This document shows positions 16,266 to 26,239 of a stretch of DNA of 41,572 nt, piece after piece. This stretch comes from an uncultured Alphaproteobacteria bacterium (GTDB lineage Bacteria > Pseudomonadota > Alphaproteobacteria > Rs-D84), in NCBI GenBank assembly GCA_944389595.1, contig CALXMY010000008.1, forward strand, positions 1 through 41,572, in the 5' to 3' direction. Position 1 is the stretch's first letter. Each line of letters starts with the position of its first letter. The notes under the pieces are model-generated. The model worked only from the letters and a program-made list of their open reading frames with translations, was not told the DNA's origin and ran no database searches. Both the position numbers and the translations under genes were made by a program.

Positions 16266-16314
16266 GTTACTGGTTACTGGTAACTTGTAACTCGTTACTC
16301 GTAACTGGTTACTC
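16266..16314. repeat. Heptanucleotide tandem array, consensus GTWACTS
   Basis: Seven uninterrupted 7-base units run GTTACTG, GTTACTG, GTAACTT, GTAACTC, GTTACTC, GTAACTG, GTTACTC, with a decayed eighth (GTGATTT) behind. The GTTAC and GTAAC variants are reverse complements, so the array can also fold. It is non-coding and lies between a terminator and the REP-like palindrome. Confidence 0.85.
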
Positions 16315-16320
16315 GTGATT

Positions 16321-16410
16321 TCCCCACCCCCCCGTCGTGCAAAGCACGACACCCCCCGCCCAGGTTCCACCCACGCAAACTTTGTTTGCGCGGGGCCCGG
16401 GGGCGGCGGG
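16321..16410. repeat. GC-rich palindromic (REP-like) repeat pair
   Basis: GTCGTGC-AAA-GCACGAC (16334-16350) lies between C-runs that read GGGGGTG and GGGGTGGGG on the other strand. A second palindrome, CGCAAAC-TTT-GTTTGCG (16374-16390), is followed by a G/C-rich run. This is the same layout as the repeat at 1-84, on the opposite strand. From here to the promoter at 16496 no gene or other signal is seen. Confidence 0.55.
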
Positions 16411-16495
16411 CATTGGTGTGTTTCTGTTGCGGTTGTTGCACCGCGCAGAACGGGCATTTCCAGCCATTTTTATGGTAAAAATCCCCAATTTCTGC

Positions 16496-16524
16496 TTGAC
16501 AATTTGCGGGTTCGTGGTTATAGT
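16496..16524 (+). promoter_or_regulatory. Main promoter of the str-S10-spc ribosomal operon
   Basis: Perfect TTGACA (16496-16501), a 17-base spacer and TATAGT (16519-16524) make this the closest match to a sigma70 promoter in the window. The leader to rpsL is about 140 bases and could hold regulatory structure; no specific ribosomal-protein binding site was identified. Confidence 0.8.
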
Positions 16525-16671
16525 ATGTTCGCTTTCCGTGTAAGTAAGGAAAGAAAAAACACAGAATTCTGCGCGTTCTGACAGATTTATAATCGCGGAT
16601 GTTCCCGTTGAAATAAGTCTGAACAGATGCTTTGTGCAGATAAGAAGGTACAAAAAACAAAGAGATTTTGA

Positions 16672-17043
16672 ATGCCAACAGTAAATCAACTGATTCGGAA
16701 ACCACGTAAAAAGGTTGTTGTGAAATCAACAGCGCCGGATATGATGCAGGCCCCGCAAAAGCGCGGTGTTTGCACACGTGTGTATACAACTACGCCGAAA
16801 AAACCTAATTCGGCGCAACGCAAGGTCGCCCGTGTTAAATTGGCCAATGGACGCGAAGTTACTGCGTACATCCCGGGCGAAGGACACAATTTACAGGAGC
16901 ACAGTGTTGTTATGATTCGTGGCGGTCGTGTAAAGGACTTGCCTGGTGTTAAATATCATATTATTCGCGGTGTTCTGGATACCAAGGGTGTCGAAAGCAG
17001 AAAGCAGGGACGTTCCCTGTATGGTGCCAAGGTGGCAAAATAA
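16672..17043 (+). CDS. rpsL: 30S ribosomal protein S12
   Basis: S12 sits at the 30S decoding centre. The 123-residue protein is of standard length, starts '[12 protein letters not shown]' and holds the streptomycin/decoding loop '[18 protein letters not shown]' and '[17 protein letters not shown]'. The Lys of the KPNS motif is wild type, so no streptomycin-resistance change is visible there. It is first gene of the operon; a hairpin (ACAC-G-CGGG / CCCGTGTG) lies in the 76-base gap before rpsG. Confidence 0.98.
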   Translation: MPTVNQLIRKPRKKVVVKSTAPDMMQAPQKRGVCTRVYTTTPKKPNSAQRKVARVKLANGREVTAYIPGEGHNLQEHSVVMIRGGRVKDLPGVKYHIIRGVLDTKGVESRKQGRSLYGAKVAK

Positions 17044-17119
17044 TATAAACATACACGCGGGCTGTCCCGTGTGAGTAATTCGGTGTTTTGCCGGATGAAG
17101 CAGTAAAAGGAAAATAAAA

Positions 17120-17593
17120 ATGTCAAGACGTAAAAGTGCAAATAAACGCGAAATATTACCAGATTCAAAATATAATAATCTGGTTGTTGCAAAATGTATA
17201 AATGTTGTTATGTGGGACGGCAAAAAAGAAGTTGCCGAAAATATCGTTTATGGTGCATTGGATAAATTGAAAAAAATCGCAAAAGATGGCGATGAATTGG
17301 CGGCTTTCTTGGAAGCGGTCGATGCGTTGAAACCATCCGTAGAGGTCAAAGGCCGTCGTGTCGGTGGTGCAACATATCAGGTCCCGGTCGAGGTCAGACC
17401 AGAACGTCAACAGACATTGGCATTGCGGTGGTTGATTATGTTTGCGCGCAAACGCGGTGAACGCTCCATGGAAGAAAGATTGTTTGGTGAATTGCGTGAT
17501 GCATTAAATGGCCAGGGTGGTGCGTTTAAAAAGAAAATTGATACGCATAAAATGGCCGAAGCGAACAAGGCGTTTGCACACTTCCGTTGGTAA
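17120..17593 (+). CDS. rpsG: 30S ribosomal protein S7
   Basis: S7 nucleates the 30S head and contacts the E and P sites. The 157-residue length is normal. '[20 protein letters not shown]' opens the protein; '[21 protein letters not shown]', '[21 protein letters not shown]' and '[15 protein letters not shown]' follow as in other alphaproteobacteria. AAAGGAAAAT before the ATG is the ribosome site. Confidence 0.98.
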   Translation: MSRRKSANKREILPDSKYNNLVVAKCINVVMWDGKKEVAENIVYGALDKLKKIAKDGDELAAFLEAVDALKPSVEVKGRRVGGATYQVPVEVRPERQQTLALRWLIMFARKRGERSMEERLFGELRDALNGQGGAFKKKIDTHKMAEANKAFAHFRW

Positions 17594-17640
17594 TATAATC
17601 GGGCAAACAGGATAACCAATAAAAAATAAGGAAATATAAC

Positions 17641-19722
17641 ATGTCAGTCGGAAAAACAGCACCTTTGAATATGTATCGCAATATTGGTATTATGGCGCAT
17701 ATTGATGCCGGAAAAACCACTACGTCGGAACGTATTCTGTTCTATACCGGCAAAACATATAAAATTGGTGAAGTGCATGATGGCGGCGCAACCATGGACT
17801 GGATGGAACAGGAACAAGAACGCGGAATTACGATTACTTCTGCGGCGACAACATGTTTTTGGCGCGATCATCGTATTAATTTGATTGATACCCCGGGGCA
17901 CGTGGACTTTACAATGGAAGTGGAACGTTCTTTGCGCGTGTTGGACGGCGCGGTGGCGGTGTTCGAATCGGTGACTGGTGTTCAACCGCAAACTGAAACT
18001 GTGTGGCGACAGGCTGATCGTTATAATGTTCCACGTATTTGCTTTATTAACAAAATGGATCGTATTGGTGGAAACTTTTTCCGTTGTGTTGATATGATTC
18101 GTGAACGTTTGGGTGCAAATCCATTGGTGGTGAATTTCCCAATTGGGGCGGAATCTGATTTCCGTGGGGTTGTTGATGTTGTGGAAATGCGCGGTATTGT
18201 TTGGGAAGATGACTTGGGCAAAGATCCGCATATCATTGACATCCCAGATGATTTAAAGGAAAAAGCCGAAGAATTACACAACAAATTAATTGAAGAAGTT
18301 GTAACATTGGACGAAGGAATTATGGAATCCTATATGGAGGGTAATAAGCCAGATGTTGCAACAATTAAAAAATTAATCCGCAAGGGTACAATTGCACAGA
18401 ATTTTAATCCTGTGCTGTGCGGGACTGCATTCAAAAACAAGGGTGTTCAACCGTTGTTGGATGCGATTGTTGATTATTTACCCAGTCCGTTGGATATTCC
18501 GGCCATCAAGGGTACGGCAATGGATAAAAAGACTGTTATTGAACGTCATGCTGATGCCAAAGAACCATTCAGCGCATTGGCGTTTAAGGTCGCAAATGAT
18601 CCGTTTGTTGGTAATTTGATGTTTATTCGTATTTATTCCGGTAAATTGGTATCTGGGTCATATATATACAATTCAAACCGCGATAAACGTGAACGCGTGG
18701 GACGTATGTTATTAATGCATGCCAATCAACGCGAAGAAATCAAAGAAGCATCCGCCGGTGATATTGTGACATTGGTCGGTATGAAGGAAACGGTGACTGG
18801 TGATACATTGTGCGATGAATCTAATCCGATTATTTTGGAAAACATCCATGTTCCAGATCCGGTTATGAGCATTGCAGTTGAACCGAAAACCAAGGCTGAT
18901 ATTGAAAAAATGTCGTTGGGTCTGCAGGCGTTGGCACGCGAAGATCCGTCGTTCCGTGTGTCTGTTGACGAAGAATCAGGACAAACAATTTTGGCCGGTG
19001 TTGGTGAATTACATCTGGAAATTTTGGTTGATCGTTTGGCACGTGAATTCAAGGTTGACGTTAATGTTGGTGAACCACGTATTGCATATCGCGAAGCGTT
19101 TGGTAAACCTGTTACCGAAGAATATACGCATAAAAAACAATCCGGTGGTTCGGGTCAATATGCCCAGGTTAAAATTGAATTTGAACCATTGGAACCAGGT
19201 TCTGGATATGAATTTGAAAACAAGATTGTTGGTGGTGCGATTCCAAAAGAATACATCCCCGGCGTTGAAAAGGGTTTAAAGATAGCACAACAAACGGGTG
19301 TTTTGATTGGCTATCCAACTGTGGATTTCAAGGCTACATTGGTTGATGGTAAATACCACGAAGTCGATTCCAATGTGTTATGCTTTGAAATTGCGGCGCG
19401 TGCATGTTTCCGCGAAGCGATGAAAAAGGCTGCGCCAAAGTTGTTGGAACCGATTATGAAACTGTCGGTTACAACACCAGAAGAATATGTCGGTGATATT
19501 ATCGGGGATCTGAACAGTCGTCGTGGACAGATTAATGGTATCGAAACGCAATTCGGTAACCAGGTTGTTTCGGCTTTTGTTCCGTTGGCAAACTTGTTCG
19601 GGTATGTCAAGACATTACGTTCGTTGTCACAGGGACGTGCAAATCCGTATATGGAATTGTCACATTATTCCGAAGTGCCGAAAAATGTTGCAGACGAGGT
19701 TATAAAGAAACTGACAAAATAA
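17641..19722 (+). CDS. fusA: Elongation factor G
   Basis: EF-G is the GTPase that moves tRNA and mRNA through the ribosome and helps recycle it. The 693-residue five-domain protein carries G1 '[20 protein letters not shown]', switch I '[13 protein letters not shown]', G3 '[20 protein letters not shown]' and G4 'NKMDRIGG'. Domain IV '[20 protein letters not shown]' and domain V '[20 protein letters not shown]' are intact. AAGGAAATATAAC precedes the ATG. A long antisense frame opposite its first third is a coding shadow. Confidence 0.99.
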   Translation: MSVGKTAPLNMYRNIGIMAHIDAGKTTTSERILFYTGKTYKIGEVHDGGATMDWMEQEQERGITITSAATTCFWRDHRINLIDTPGHVDFTMEVERSLRVLDGAVAVFESVTGVQPQTETVWRQADRYNVPRICFINKMDRIGGNFFRCVDMIRERLGANPLVVNFPIGAESDFRGVVDVVEMRGIVWEDDLGKDPHIIDIPDDLKEKAEELHNKLIEEVVTLDEGIMESYMEGNKPDVATIKKLIRKGTIAQNFNPVLCGTAFKNKGVQPLLDAIVDYLPSPLDIPAIKGTAMDKKTVIERHADAKEPFSALAFKVANDPFVGNLMFIRIYSGKLVSGSYIYNSNRDKRERVGRMLLMHANQREEIKEASAGDIVTLVGMKETVTGDTLCDESNPIILENIHVPDPVMSIAVEPKTKADIEKMSLGLQALAREDPSFRVSVDEESGQTILAGVGELHLEILVDRLAREFKVDVNVGEPRIAYREAFGKPVTEEYTHKKQSGGSGQYAQVKIEFEPLEPGSGYEFENKIVGGAIPKEYIPGVEKGLKIAQQTGVLIGYPTVDFKATLVDGKYHEVDSNVLCFEIAARACFREAMKKAAPKLLEPIMKLSVTTPEEYVGDIIGDLNSRRGQINGIETQFGNQVVSAFVPLANLFGYVKTLRSLSQGRANPYMELSHYSEVPKNVADEVIKKLTK

Positions 19723-19745
19723 AAGTGTAAAAAAAGATTGTGATT

Positions 19746-19804
19746 TTTGATTTCTGGTTTATGATTTGTTTGGATGAATCGGAAATCAGATTTCAGAAAT
19801 CAAA
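19746..19804 (+). other. Intercistronic inverted repeat, fusA-tuf
   Basis: TTTGATTTCTG (19746-19756) and CAGAAATCAAA (19794-19804) are perfect 11-base arms enclosing about 37 bases. There is no T run, so it is not a simple terminator. An RNA-processing or stability element before tuf is possible. Confidence 0.6.
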
Positions 19805-19830
19805 CTTAACAAAGCCCTAAGGAGAAAACT

Positions 19831-21018
19831 ATGGCAAAAGAAAAATATGTAAGAACCAAGCCACACGTTAATATTGGTACAATTGGTCACGTTGACCATG
19901 GTAAAACAACATTGACGGCTGCTATTGTTCATTATTATGGTGTTGGTGCTGACCAGGCCAAGGGTGTTGATCAAATCGATAATGCACCCGAAGAACGTGC
20001 ACGTGGTATTACAATTAATACAGCACACGTTGAATACGAAACAGAAAATCGTCATTATGCGCACGTTGACTGCCCGGGACACGCGGACTATGTTAAAAAC
20101 ATGATTACTGGTGCGGCCCAGATGGACGGTGCGATTTTGGTGGTTGCGGCGACTGATGGTCCGATGCCACAGACACGCGAACACATTCTGTTGGCACGCC
20201 AGGTTGGTATTCCAAAAATCGTTGTTTATTTGAACAAATGCGATTTGGCAAATGACCCAGAATTGTTGGAATTGGTCGAAATGGAAATTCGTGAATTGCT
20301 GTCTGCGAATGATTTCGACGGTGAAAATGTGCCAATCATCCGTGGTTCTGCTGTTTCCGCATTGGAAGGCAAAAACGACGGTTTGGGCAAAGAATCCATC
20401 GATGCATTGTTGAAAGCGTGCGATGAATATATCCCATTGCCGGAACGTCCGGTTGATAAACCGTTCTTGATGCCAATCGAAGACGTGTTCTCGATTACTG
20501 GCCGTGGTACAGTGGTTACAGGTCGTATCGAAGCCGGTACCGTAAAGGTTGGTGATGAATGCGAAATCGTTGGTTTGCGTCCGACACAAAAAACAACTGT
20601 TACCGGTGTTGAAATGTTCCGCAAATTGTTGGATCAGGGTGAAGCCGGTGATAACGTTGGTTTGCTGTTGCGTGGAACCAAAAAAGAAGATGTGGAACGT
20701 GGCCAGATTATCTGCAAACCGGGTTCTATTACCCCACATACAGATTTCGAAGCCGAAGTCTATATTCTGACCAAGGAAGAAGGTGGACGGCATACTGCAT
20801 TCTTTAGCAACTATCGTCCGCAGTTCTACTTCAGCACAACAGACGTAACAGGTACAATCACACTGCCGGCTGATAAAGAAATGGTTCTGCCGGGTGATAA
20901 CGTCCGTATCACAGTGCAATTAATCGCACCAATTGCTATGGACGAAGGCCGTCGCTTTGCTATCCGTGAAGGCGGACGCACAGTTGGCGCAGGCGTTGTA
21001 TCAAAAATTATTAAATAA
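19831..21018 (+). CDS. tuf: Elongation factor Tu
   Basis: EF-Tu delivers aminoacyl-tRNA to the ribosome. The 395-residue protein has G1 '[15 protein letters not shown]', switch I '[17 protein letters not shown]', G3 '[20 protein letters not shown]', G4 'NKCD' and the usual domains II and III ('[18 protein letters not shown]', '[14 protein letters not shown]'). The SD AAGGAG at 19819-19824 is strong. Only one copy is in the window. It sits directly before rpsJ, the fused str-S10 arrangement. Confidence 0.99.
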   Translation: MAKEKYVRTKPHVNIGTIGHVDHGKTTLTAAIVHYYGVGADQAKGVDQIDNAPEERARGITINTAHVEYETENRHYAHVDCPGHADYVKNMITGAAQMDGAILVVAATDGPMPQTREHILLARQVGIPKIVVYLNKCDLANDPELLELVEMEIRELLSANDFDGENVPIIRGSAVSALEGKNDGLGKESIDALLKACDEYIPLPERPVDKPFLMPIEDVFSITGRGTVVTGRIEAGTVKVGDECEIVGLRPTQKTTVTGVEMFRKLLDQGEAGDNVGLLLRGTKKEDVERGQIICKPGSITPHTDFEAEVYILTKEEGGRHTAFFSNYRPQFYFSTTDVTGTITLPADKEMVLPGDNVRITVQLIAPIAMDEGRRFAIREGGRTVGAGVVSKIIK

Positions 21019-21034
21019 TAACTAAAAAAATCGT

Positions 21035-21077
21035 GGGTCGGTGTAACTGGATGAAAAAAGTCAGTGATTACCGGCCC
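21035..21077 (+). other. Intercistronic hairpin, tuf-rpsJ
   Basis: GGGTCGGT (21035-21042) pairs with ACCGGCCC (21070-21077), including one G-U pair. It ends about 10 bases before the rpsJ ribosome site. Confidence 0.55.
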
Positions 21078-21102
21078 AGATAACGATAAGGAAAACGAAC
21101 AA

Positions 21103-21414
21103 ATGGTACCAGCATCTAAAATTCGCATCAAATTGACAGCGTTTGACCACAGAGTCTTGATGGAATCTGTGGATGAAATAGTCAAAACTGCAAAGCGCAC
21201 AGGCGCGGATGTAGTTGGACCCGTTCGCTTGCCGACATTGATTAAGAAATTTACTGTGAACCGTTCGCCACACGTTGATAAAAAGTCACGCGAACAATTT
21301 GAAATTCGCAATCACAAAGCGGTTGTTGATATTGTGAATCCAACCCCTCAGACAGTAGATGCATTGATGAAGTTGGATTTGGCGTCCGGTGTTGATGTAA
21401 AAATTAAATTGTAA
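21103..21414 (+). CDS. rpsJ: 30S ribosomal protein S10
   Basis: S10 belongs to the 30S head and to the NusB-S10 antitermination complex. The start was set at the ATG at 21103 (AAGGAAAAC before it), giving 103 residues beginning '[19 protein letters not shown]'; the open frame to 21064 adds a non-homologous leader. '[15 protein letters not shown]' and '[20 protein letters not shown]' are the conserved core. S10 leads the S10 block. Confidence 0.97.
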   Translation: MVPASKIRIKLTAFDHRVLMESVDEIVKTAKRTGADVVGPVRLPTLIKKFTVNRSPHVDKKSREQFEIRNHKAVVDIVNPTPQTVDALMKLDLASGVDVKIKL

Positions 21415-21427
21415 TGGTAATGTTTGT

Positions 21428-21465
21428 GTTGGACGGGCGTAATCAGGTGTGTACAACCGTTCAAC
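21428..21465 (+). other. Intercistronic hairpin, rpsJ-rplC
   Basis: GTTGGACGG (21428-21436) pairs with CCGTTCAAC (21457-21465) across about 20 bases, with one G-U pair. Confidence 0.5.
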
Positions 21466-21490
21466 CTACTAACGAACAGAGGCAAATAAA

Positions 21491-22228
21491 ATGAAACGTA
21501 GCGGTTTAATAACAACAAAAATAGGTATGACACGTTTGTATGACGACGGTGGCGTGGCACATCCGGTAACTGTTTTGTCCGTCGGCGATTGCACGGTTAT
21601 TGGTAATCGTACAATGGAAAAAAATGGTTATGTGGCAAATGTGTTGGGTATGCGCGAGGCCAAGGCAAAGCATATGGCAAAACCACAGGTCGTGGCCGCA
21701 GAAAAAGCAGGCGTAAAACCATATCGCAAAGTCGTAGAATTTCGTGTGTCTGATGATTGTGTGATTCCTGTGGGAACACAATTGGTCGCGTCTCATTTTA
21801 TTGCCGGACAATTTGTCGATGTCCAGGCGACCAGCAAAGGTAAAGGATTCCAAGGCGCAATGAAGCGTCATAATTTTGGCGGTAAAGAGGCATCCCACGG
21901 CGTATTAAAAGCGCATCGTTCAATCGGTGGTACGGGTATGCGTGAATGGCCGGGTCGTGTTTTAAAAGGTAAAAAAATGGCCGGACAGATGGGTAATGAA
22001 ACTGTCACCGTCCAGAATTTAAAAGTGTTTGGCATTGATGATGCAGAAAATCTGATTTTCGTCGAAGGCGCAGTACCGGGTGCAAATGGAACGTTTGTAT
22101 TGGTCAGCGATGCGGTGAAAAAAGAACATAAAGATTTGCCAATTCCGACAAAAATTAATGTTGCAAGTAATGCGGAATCAGGCGAGCAGCCAGCAGCAGA
22201 AACCGAAACAGAACCTGTTGCGGAATAA
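21491..22228 (+). CDS. rplC: 50S ribosomal protein L3
   Basis: L3 is an early assembly protein at the 50S core. The 245-residue protein has the conserved 'GFQGAMKRHNFGGKEASHG', 'SIGGTGMREWPGRVLKGKKM' and 'GQMGNETVTVQNL' core. It is longer than the roughly 210-residue form because of an acidic tail, 'ESGEQPAAETETEPVAE'. The ATG follows AGAGGCAAATAAA. Confidence 0.97.
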   Translation: MKRSGLITTKIGMTRLYDDGGVAHPVTVLSVGDCTVIGNRTMEKNGYVANVLGMREAKAKHMAKPQVVAAEKAGVKPYRKVVEFRVSDDCVIPVGTQLVASHFIAGQFVDVQATSKGKGFQGAMKRHNFGGKEASHGVLKAHRSIGGTGMREWPGRVLKGKKMAGQMGNETVTVQNLKVFGIDDAENLIFVEGAVPGANGTFVLVSDAVKKEHKDLPIPTKINVASNAESGEQPAAETETEPVAE

Positions 22229-22265
22229 TAATACAGGGGCAACAGATTAGATTAAGGTGAAAAAA

Positions 22266-22886
22266 ATGCAAGTTGATGTTATAAATTTTGATGGCAAATC
22301 GGTCGGCAAAGTTGATTTAGCAGACCAAGTGTTTGCAATTGAACCACGTGCAGATATTTTGCATCGTGTCGTTACATGGCAACGTGCAAAATCACGCGCG
22401 GGTACACATGCAGTGAAAACTGTATCTGATGTCGCAGGCAGTGGCAAAAAAGCGTTCAAACAGAAAAAAACAGGTAACGCGCGCCAGGGTGAAAGATATA
22501 ATGTTCATATGCGTGGCGGTGGCGTTGTGCATGGACCGGTTGTCCGTGACCACTCAATTGATTTACCGAAAAAAATCCGCAGCCTGGGGCTGAAAATGGC
22601 ATTGTCGTCCAAGGTCAAAGATGGCAATCTGGTTGTGATTGATTCGGAAAAATTATCGGCGGCAAAAACGGGTGCATTGGCCAAACAGTTGAAAAAACTG
22701 AATTTGGATTCTGCATTGTTTGTTGGCGCAGATGCATTGGACGCAAATTTCCAAAAATCGGCGGCAAATATTCCAAATATTGATGCGTTGCCGACAATTG
22801 GTTTAAATGTGTTGGACATTTTGAATCATGACAAATTGGTTTTGACGGCTGATGCGGTCAAAGCGGTGGAAGCGCGCCTGGCATAA
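22266..22886 (+). CDS. rplD: 50S ribosomal protein L4
   Basis: L4 lines the peptide exit tunnel and in many bacteria represses the S10 operon. The 206 residues start at the ATG at 22266, which has AAGGTG at 22254-22259; a GTG nine bases upstream is also in frame. The tunnel-loop region 'KKTGNARQGERYNVHMRGGGV' and 'RDHSIDLPKKIRSLGLKMALS' are typical. Extra-ribosomal control cannot be judged from the sequence. Confidence 0.97.
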   Translation: MQVDVINFDGKSVGKVDLADQVFAIEPRADILHRVVTWQRAKSRAGTHAVKTVSDVAGSGKKAFKQKKTGNARQGERYNVHMRGGGVVHGPVVRDHSIDLPKKIRSLGLKMALSSKVKDGNLVVIDSEKLSAAKTGALAKQLKKLNLDSALFVGADALDANFQKSAANIPNIDALPTIGLNVLDILNHDKLVLTADAVKAVEARLA

Positions 22887-22926
22887 TTAAATATGTTTCA
22901 GCGCAAAGACGAAAAGGTATAACAAA

Positions 22927-23262
22927 ATGGCAGAAAAGAAAGTTACATCAGAGAAAAAAGTCGTGCGCGCCGCTGGTATGTATGATATACTGCGTCGCCC
23001 GATAATTTCGGAAAAGTCGGCGAAACTGTCCGAAAGCAACGGTGTTGCATTCGAAATTTCACCGCGTGCAACCAAGGCGGATGTTGTGCGTGCCATCCAG
23101 GCGATTTACAATGTAAAACCTGTTAAGGTAAACATTGTTGTTGTCAAAGGTAAAGAAAAATCGTTCCGTGGTCGTGGCATGGGCACACAGCGCACAGTGA
23201 AAAAAGCATATGTATCGTTGCCGGCAGATGCAAAATTGGATTTATCGGCAAACGTACAGTAA
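22927..23262 (+). CDS. rplW: 50S ribosomal protein L23
   Basis: L23 lies at the tunnel exit and docks trigger factor and SRP. The 111-residue protein shows 'DILRRPIISEKSAKL', 'VAFEISPRATKADVVRAIQA' and 'RGRGMGTQRTVKKAYVSL'. The N-terminus adds about 17 basic residues relative to the shortest homologues, which is common in alphaproteobacteria. AAAAGGTATAAC is the ribosome site. Confidence 0.97.
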   Translation: MAEKKVTSEKKVVRAAGMYDILRRPIISEKSAKLSESNGVAFEISPRATKADVVRAIQAIYNVKPVKVNIVVVKGKEKSFRGRGMGTQRTVKKAYVSLPADAKLDLSANVQ

Positions 23263-23269
23263 TAATCAC

Positions 23270-23314
23270 GCCAGGGCAGAGAACCCAATATAATATGGAT
23301 GTTAGTGTTCTGGC
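23270..23314 (+). other. Intercistronic hairpin, rplW-rplB
   Basis: GCCAG (23270-23274) and CTGGC (23310-23314) can close a loop of 35 bases; an inner GAAC/GTTC pairing overlaps it. It is the weakest of the intercistronic structures. Confidence 0.35.
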
Positions 23315-23335
23315 ATAAACAAAGGTAAGAAAAAA

Positions 23336-24169
23336 ATGGCATTAAAGCATTACAAGCCAACAACAGCGGGAACACGCGGTTTAACGTTGATTGACCGCAG
23401 TGAATTGCACCGCGGCGCACCGGAAAAGGCGTTGACTGTTGGGTTAAAGTCCAAAGGCGGACGTAATAATTTTGGTCATGTGACCGTTATGCACCAGGGT
23501 GGAGGTCATAAACGTAAATATCGTTTAATTGATTTCGCACGCAAGAAAAAAGGTGTGCCCGCAACGGTTGTTCGTTTGGAATATGATCCGAATCGTACCG
23601 CTTTTATTGCATTGATTGAATACACGGATGGTGCACGTTCATATATTTTGGCACCGCGTGATTTAAAAGTTGGTGATATTGTTATTTCCGGTGATCGCGA
23701 AGATATTAAACCGGGTAATGCAATGCCATTGAAAAATATGCCAATCGGTACAATTGTGCATAATGTTGAATTGAAACCGGGCGCAGGCGGTCAGTTGGCA
23801 CGCAGTGCGGGTTGTTATGCGCAATTGATGGGTAAAGATGGTGTCTATGCCCAAATTAAAATGAACAGTGGAGAGTTGCGCAAAGTTCATTCCGATTGTA
23901 TGGCAACAGTTGGCAGTGTTTCGAATCCTGACCAACGTAATGTTAACCTGGGCAAGGCCGGACGCGCGCGTTGGTTGGGTATTCGTCCATCAGTTCGCGG
24001 TATGGCACAAAACCCAGTGGATCACCCAATGGGTGGTGGTAATGGTCATTCCAAGGGCCACGAACCGGTATCACGTACAGGTATTCCAGCCAAGGGATAT
24101 CGTACCCGTAGCAATAAACGTACTGCAAAGATGATTATTCGCAGCAGACATTTGGCAAAGAAAAAATAA
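23336..24169 (+). CDS. rplB: 50S ribosomal protein L2
   Basis: L2 is needed for subunit joining and peptidyl transfer. The 277-residue protein contains '[20 protein letters not shown]', '[20 protein letters not shown]' and the near-C-terminal '[16 protein letters not shown]'. The critical first His of this motif is present; the position usually occupied by a second His is Met, a variant also seen in other phyla. The C-terminus is complete. Confidence 0.98.
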   Translation: MALKHYKPTTAGTRGLTLIDRSELHRGAPEKALTVGLKSKGGRNNFGHVTVMHQGGGHKRKYRLIDFARKKKGVPATVVRLEYDPNRTAFIALIEYTDGARSYILAPRDLKVGDIVISGDREDIKPGNAMPLKNMPIGTIVHNVELKPGAGGQLARSAGCYAQLMGKDGVYAQIKMNSGELRKVHSDCMATVGSVSNPDQRNVNLGKAGRARWLGIRPSVRGMAQNPVDHPMGGGNGHSKGHEPVSRTGIPAKGYRTRSNKRTAKMIIRSRHLAKKK

Positions 24170-24187
24170 TAAAAAACGGAGTAATTG

Positions 24188-24469
24188 ATGTCTCGTTCAG
24201 TATGGAAAGGTCCGTATGTTCATCCGTCAATCTTGAAAAAGGTTGCGGTGGCAAATGAAAAAAACGACCACAAGCCTATTAAGACTTGGTCGCGCAGCAG
24301 CACAATTGTGCCACCAATGGTGGGTTTGACATTCGAAGTTCACAATGGTAATAAATTTATCCCTGTGTCGATTGTCGAAGATATGATTGGGCATAAATTG
24401 GGTGAATTTGCACCAACCCGCACGTTCAAGGGGCATGCGGCAAATAAAAAGGCCGCCGCGGCAAAATAA
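24188..24469 (+). CDS. rpsS: 30S ribosomal protein S19
   Basis: S19 sits in the 30S head by the A-site finger. The ATG at 24188 (GGAG at about 24178) was chosen over an in-frame TTG one codon upstream. The 93 residues begin '[19 protein letters not shown]' and hold '[19 protein letters not shown]', '[20 protein letters not shown]' and '[14 protein letters not shown]'. Only 16 bases separate it from rplV. Confidence 0.97.
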   Translation: MSRSVWKGPYVHPSILKKVAVANEKNDHKPIKTWSRSSTIVPPMVGLTFEVHNGNKFIPVSIVEDMIGHKLGEFAPTRTFKGHAANKKAAAAK

Positions 24470-24485
24470 TTAAAGGGTAACAGTT

Positions 24486-24917
24486 ATGACAGCAAGATAT
24501 GGAATCAAAGAAAATCAAGTGCGTGCGTTCAATAAACTGATTCGCATCAGCCATCAAAAATTGAATTTGGTTTGCGATTTGGTTCGCGGTTTGCCGGTTG
24601 ATCGTGCAATCGATGTTTTGAAATTTTCCAAAAAACGTGTTGCGGGCGAAGTGTTGAAAACATTATTGTCGGCCGTCGCAAATGCAGAACATAATAAAAA
24701 TCTGCCGGTGGACAGTTTGTTTATCAAAGAAATTTGGTGTGGCAAAGCACTGACCATGAAGCGCATTATGCCGGCATCACAGGGACGCGCACGTCCGATT
24801 TTGAAACCGTTTTCAAATTTGACGATTGTGTTGGAATCTGGGGTTGCGCCGACAAAAAAGAAGGCTGCGCCAAAGGCCAAGGCAGAAAAAACGGAAAAAA
24901 AAGCAAAGGCAAAATAA
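24486..24917 (+). CDS. rplV: 50S ribosomal protein L22
   Basis: L22 extends a beta-hairpin into the exit tunnel. The 143-residue protein matches the family over residues 1-120 or so ('KLIRISHQKLNLVCDLVRGL', 'VANAEHNKNLPVDSLFIKE', 'RIMPASQGRARPILKPFSNL'). It adds a Lys/Ala tail after that ('TKKKAAPKAKAEKTEKKAKAK' type), so it is longer than the common 110-residue form. Confidence 0.97.
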   Translation: MTARYGIKENQVRAFNKLIRISHQKLNLVCDLVRGLPVDRAIDVLKFSKKRVAGEVLKTLLSAVANAEHNKNLPVDSLFIKEIWCGKALTMKRIMPASQGRARPILKPFSNLTIVLESGVAPTKKKAAPKAKAEKTEKKAKAK

Positions 24918-24924
24918 AAAAAGC

Positions 24925-24983
24925 GACAAGTGGTATGGATGAAAATCCTGAATAAAGATAGCCTGTCTTCAAGAACACTTGTC
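24925..24983 (+). other. Intercistronic inverted repeat, rplV-rpsC
   Basis: GACAAGTG (24925-24932) is inverted as CACTTGTC (24976-24983); a small GGAT/ATCC pair sits inside. It ends 25 bases before the rpsC ATG. Confidence 0.5.
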
Positions 24984-25007
24984 ATAAAACAGTAAGGAAA
25001 AAATAAA

Positions 25008-25709
25008 ATGGGACAAAAAGTATCGCCAATATCATTGCGTGAATTTATTAACAAGGTTACGGATTCACGTTGGATTGCGGGTAAAAAAGATTATGCCAAT
25101 TTGTTGGCCGAAGATATTAAAATCCGCAAATTTATTGAACGTAAATTAAAAAAGGCCGGTTTGGCCAAGGTCGTTATTGAACGATTCGCCAAAAAGGTTG
25201 TGGTTACAATTCATACTTCGCGTCCGGGTATGATTATTGGTAAAAATGGTGCAGATATCGAAGCGTTGCGCAATGATATCAAAAAATTGGTTAAAAATGA
25301 CCAGGTTGTTGTGAATATTTACGAAGTGCGTCGTCCTGATTTGAATGCACAATTGGTTGCACAAAATATCGCACAACAAATCGAAGGTCGTGTTTCATTT
25401 AAACGTGCAATGAAAAAGGCTGTTCAAAACGCTGTTAAAGCCGGAGCCCAGGGTATCAAAGTTATGTGTTCGGGTCGTTTGAACGGTGCAGAAATTGCCC
25501 GCAGCGAACAAATTCGCGAAGGGCGCATCCCATTGCATACTTTGCGTGCCGATATTGACTATGCGTCAATTCAGGCAAAAACCACGTACGGTGTTATCGG
25601 GGTAAAGGTTTGGATTTATACCGGTGATGTCGTAAATAAAGAAAAATTGGCATCGGAAATGGCTCGTCCCGCTGAATATGCCGGTACCAGTGAAAGAAAA
25701 AGCAAGTAA
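25008..25709 (+). CDS. rpsC: 30S ribosomal protein S3
   Basis: S3 forms the mRNA entry channel and has helicase-like activity. The 233-residue protein carries the KH domain ('[20 protein letters not shown]') and C-terminal half '[20 protein letters not shown]', '[17 protein letters not shown]', '[17 protein letters not shown]'. Length and order of domains are standard. Confidence 0.98.
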   Translation: MGQKVSPISLREFINKVTDSRWIAGKKDYANLLAEDIKIRKFIERKLKKAGLAKVVIERFAKKVVVTIHTSRPGMIIGKNGADIEALRNDIKKLVKNDQVVVNIYEVRRPDLNAQLVAQNIAQQIEGRVSFKRAMKKAVQNAVKAGAQGIKVMCSGRLNGAEIARSEQIREGRIPLHTLRADIDYASIQAKTTYGVIGVKVWIYTGDVVNKEKLASEMARPAEYAGTSERKSK

Positions 25710-25747
25710 TTTTTGTCGGCATCTATATGGTGCCGGGGACACAAAAA
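25710..25747 (+). other. Intercistronic hairpin, rpsC-rplP
   Basis: TTTTTGT-CGGCA (25710-25721) pairs with TGCCG and, after a five-base bulge, ACAAAAA (25741-25747). Its T/A-rich legs surround a GC top. Confidence 0.55.
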
Positions 25748-25776
25748 TGAAACACAGAAATTAAAAGGTTATTGTT

Positions 25777-26190
25777 ATGTTAATGCCAAATAAGACAAAA
25801 TTTCGCAAGCAGCACAAAGGCCGTATCCATGGTGTTGCCAAGGGCGGCAGCGAATTGGCGTTTGGTTCGTTTGGGCTGAAGGCCATGACACCAGAACGTG
25901 TGACCGCACGTCAAATAGAAGCGGCGCGTCGTGCAATTACCCGTCATATGAGACGTATGGGTAAATTATGGATTCGCGTTTTCCCAGATGTGCCAGTTAC
26001 CAAGAAACCAGCCGAAGTCCGTATGGGTAAAGGTAAAGGTGCGGTCGAATATTGGATTTGCCGTGTAAAACCAGGGCGTATCCTGTTCGAATTGGACGGT
26101 GTTAAACCCGAAATTGCATACGAAGCGTTTGCACTGGCGGCGGCAAAATTGCCGGTAAAAACCAAAGTTGTTGAACGTAAAGTTAACTAA
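25777..26190 (+). CDS. rplP: 50S ribosomal protein L16
   Basis: L16 shapes the A site of the 50S subunit. The 137-residue protein starts '[20 protein letters not shown]', the conserved N-terminus, so the ATG at 25777 is preferred over the Met two codons later. '[19 protein letters not shown]'-type sequence is present with Met for Leu, as are '[20 protein letters not shown]' and '[20 protein letters not shown]'. Confidence 0.98.
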   Translation: MLMPNKTKFRKQHKGRIHGVAKGGSELAFGSFGLKAMTPERVTARQIEAARRAITRHMRRMGKLWIRVFPDVPVTKKPAEVRMGKGKGAVEYWICRVKPGRILFELDGVKPEIAYEAFALAAAKLPVKTKVVERKVN

Positions 26191-26239
26191 ACAATTATAA
26201 CTGTCACCATATATGTGGCAGGGAAAAAGGGTTAAAAAA

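Noticed and set aside
16266..16314. CRISPR array
   Set aside because: Units are 7 bases with no spacers and no cas genes are near; it is a simple heptamer repeat.
17644..18231. 195-residue open frame opposite fusA
   Set aside because: Antisense shadow of EF-G; amino-acid composition is unnatural (rich in His, Asn, Thr).
19786..20919. 377-residue open frame opposite tuf
   Set aside because: It mirrors tuf codon structure, has no ribosome site or family similarity, and is explained by the composition of the real gene.
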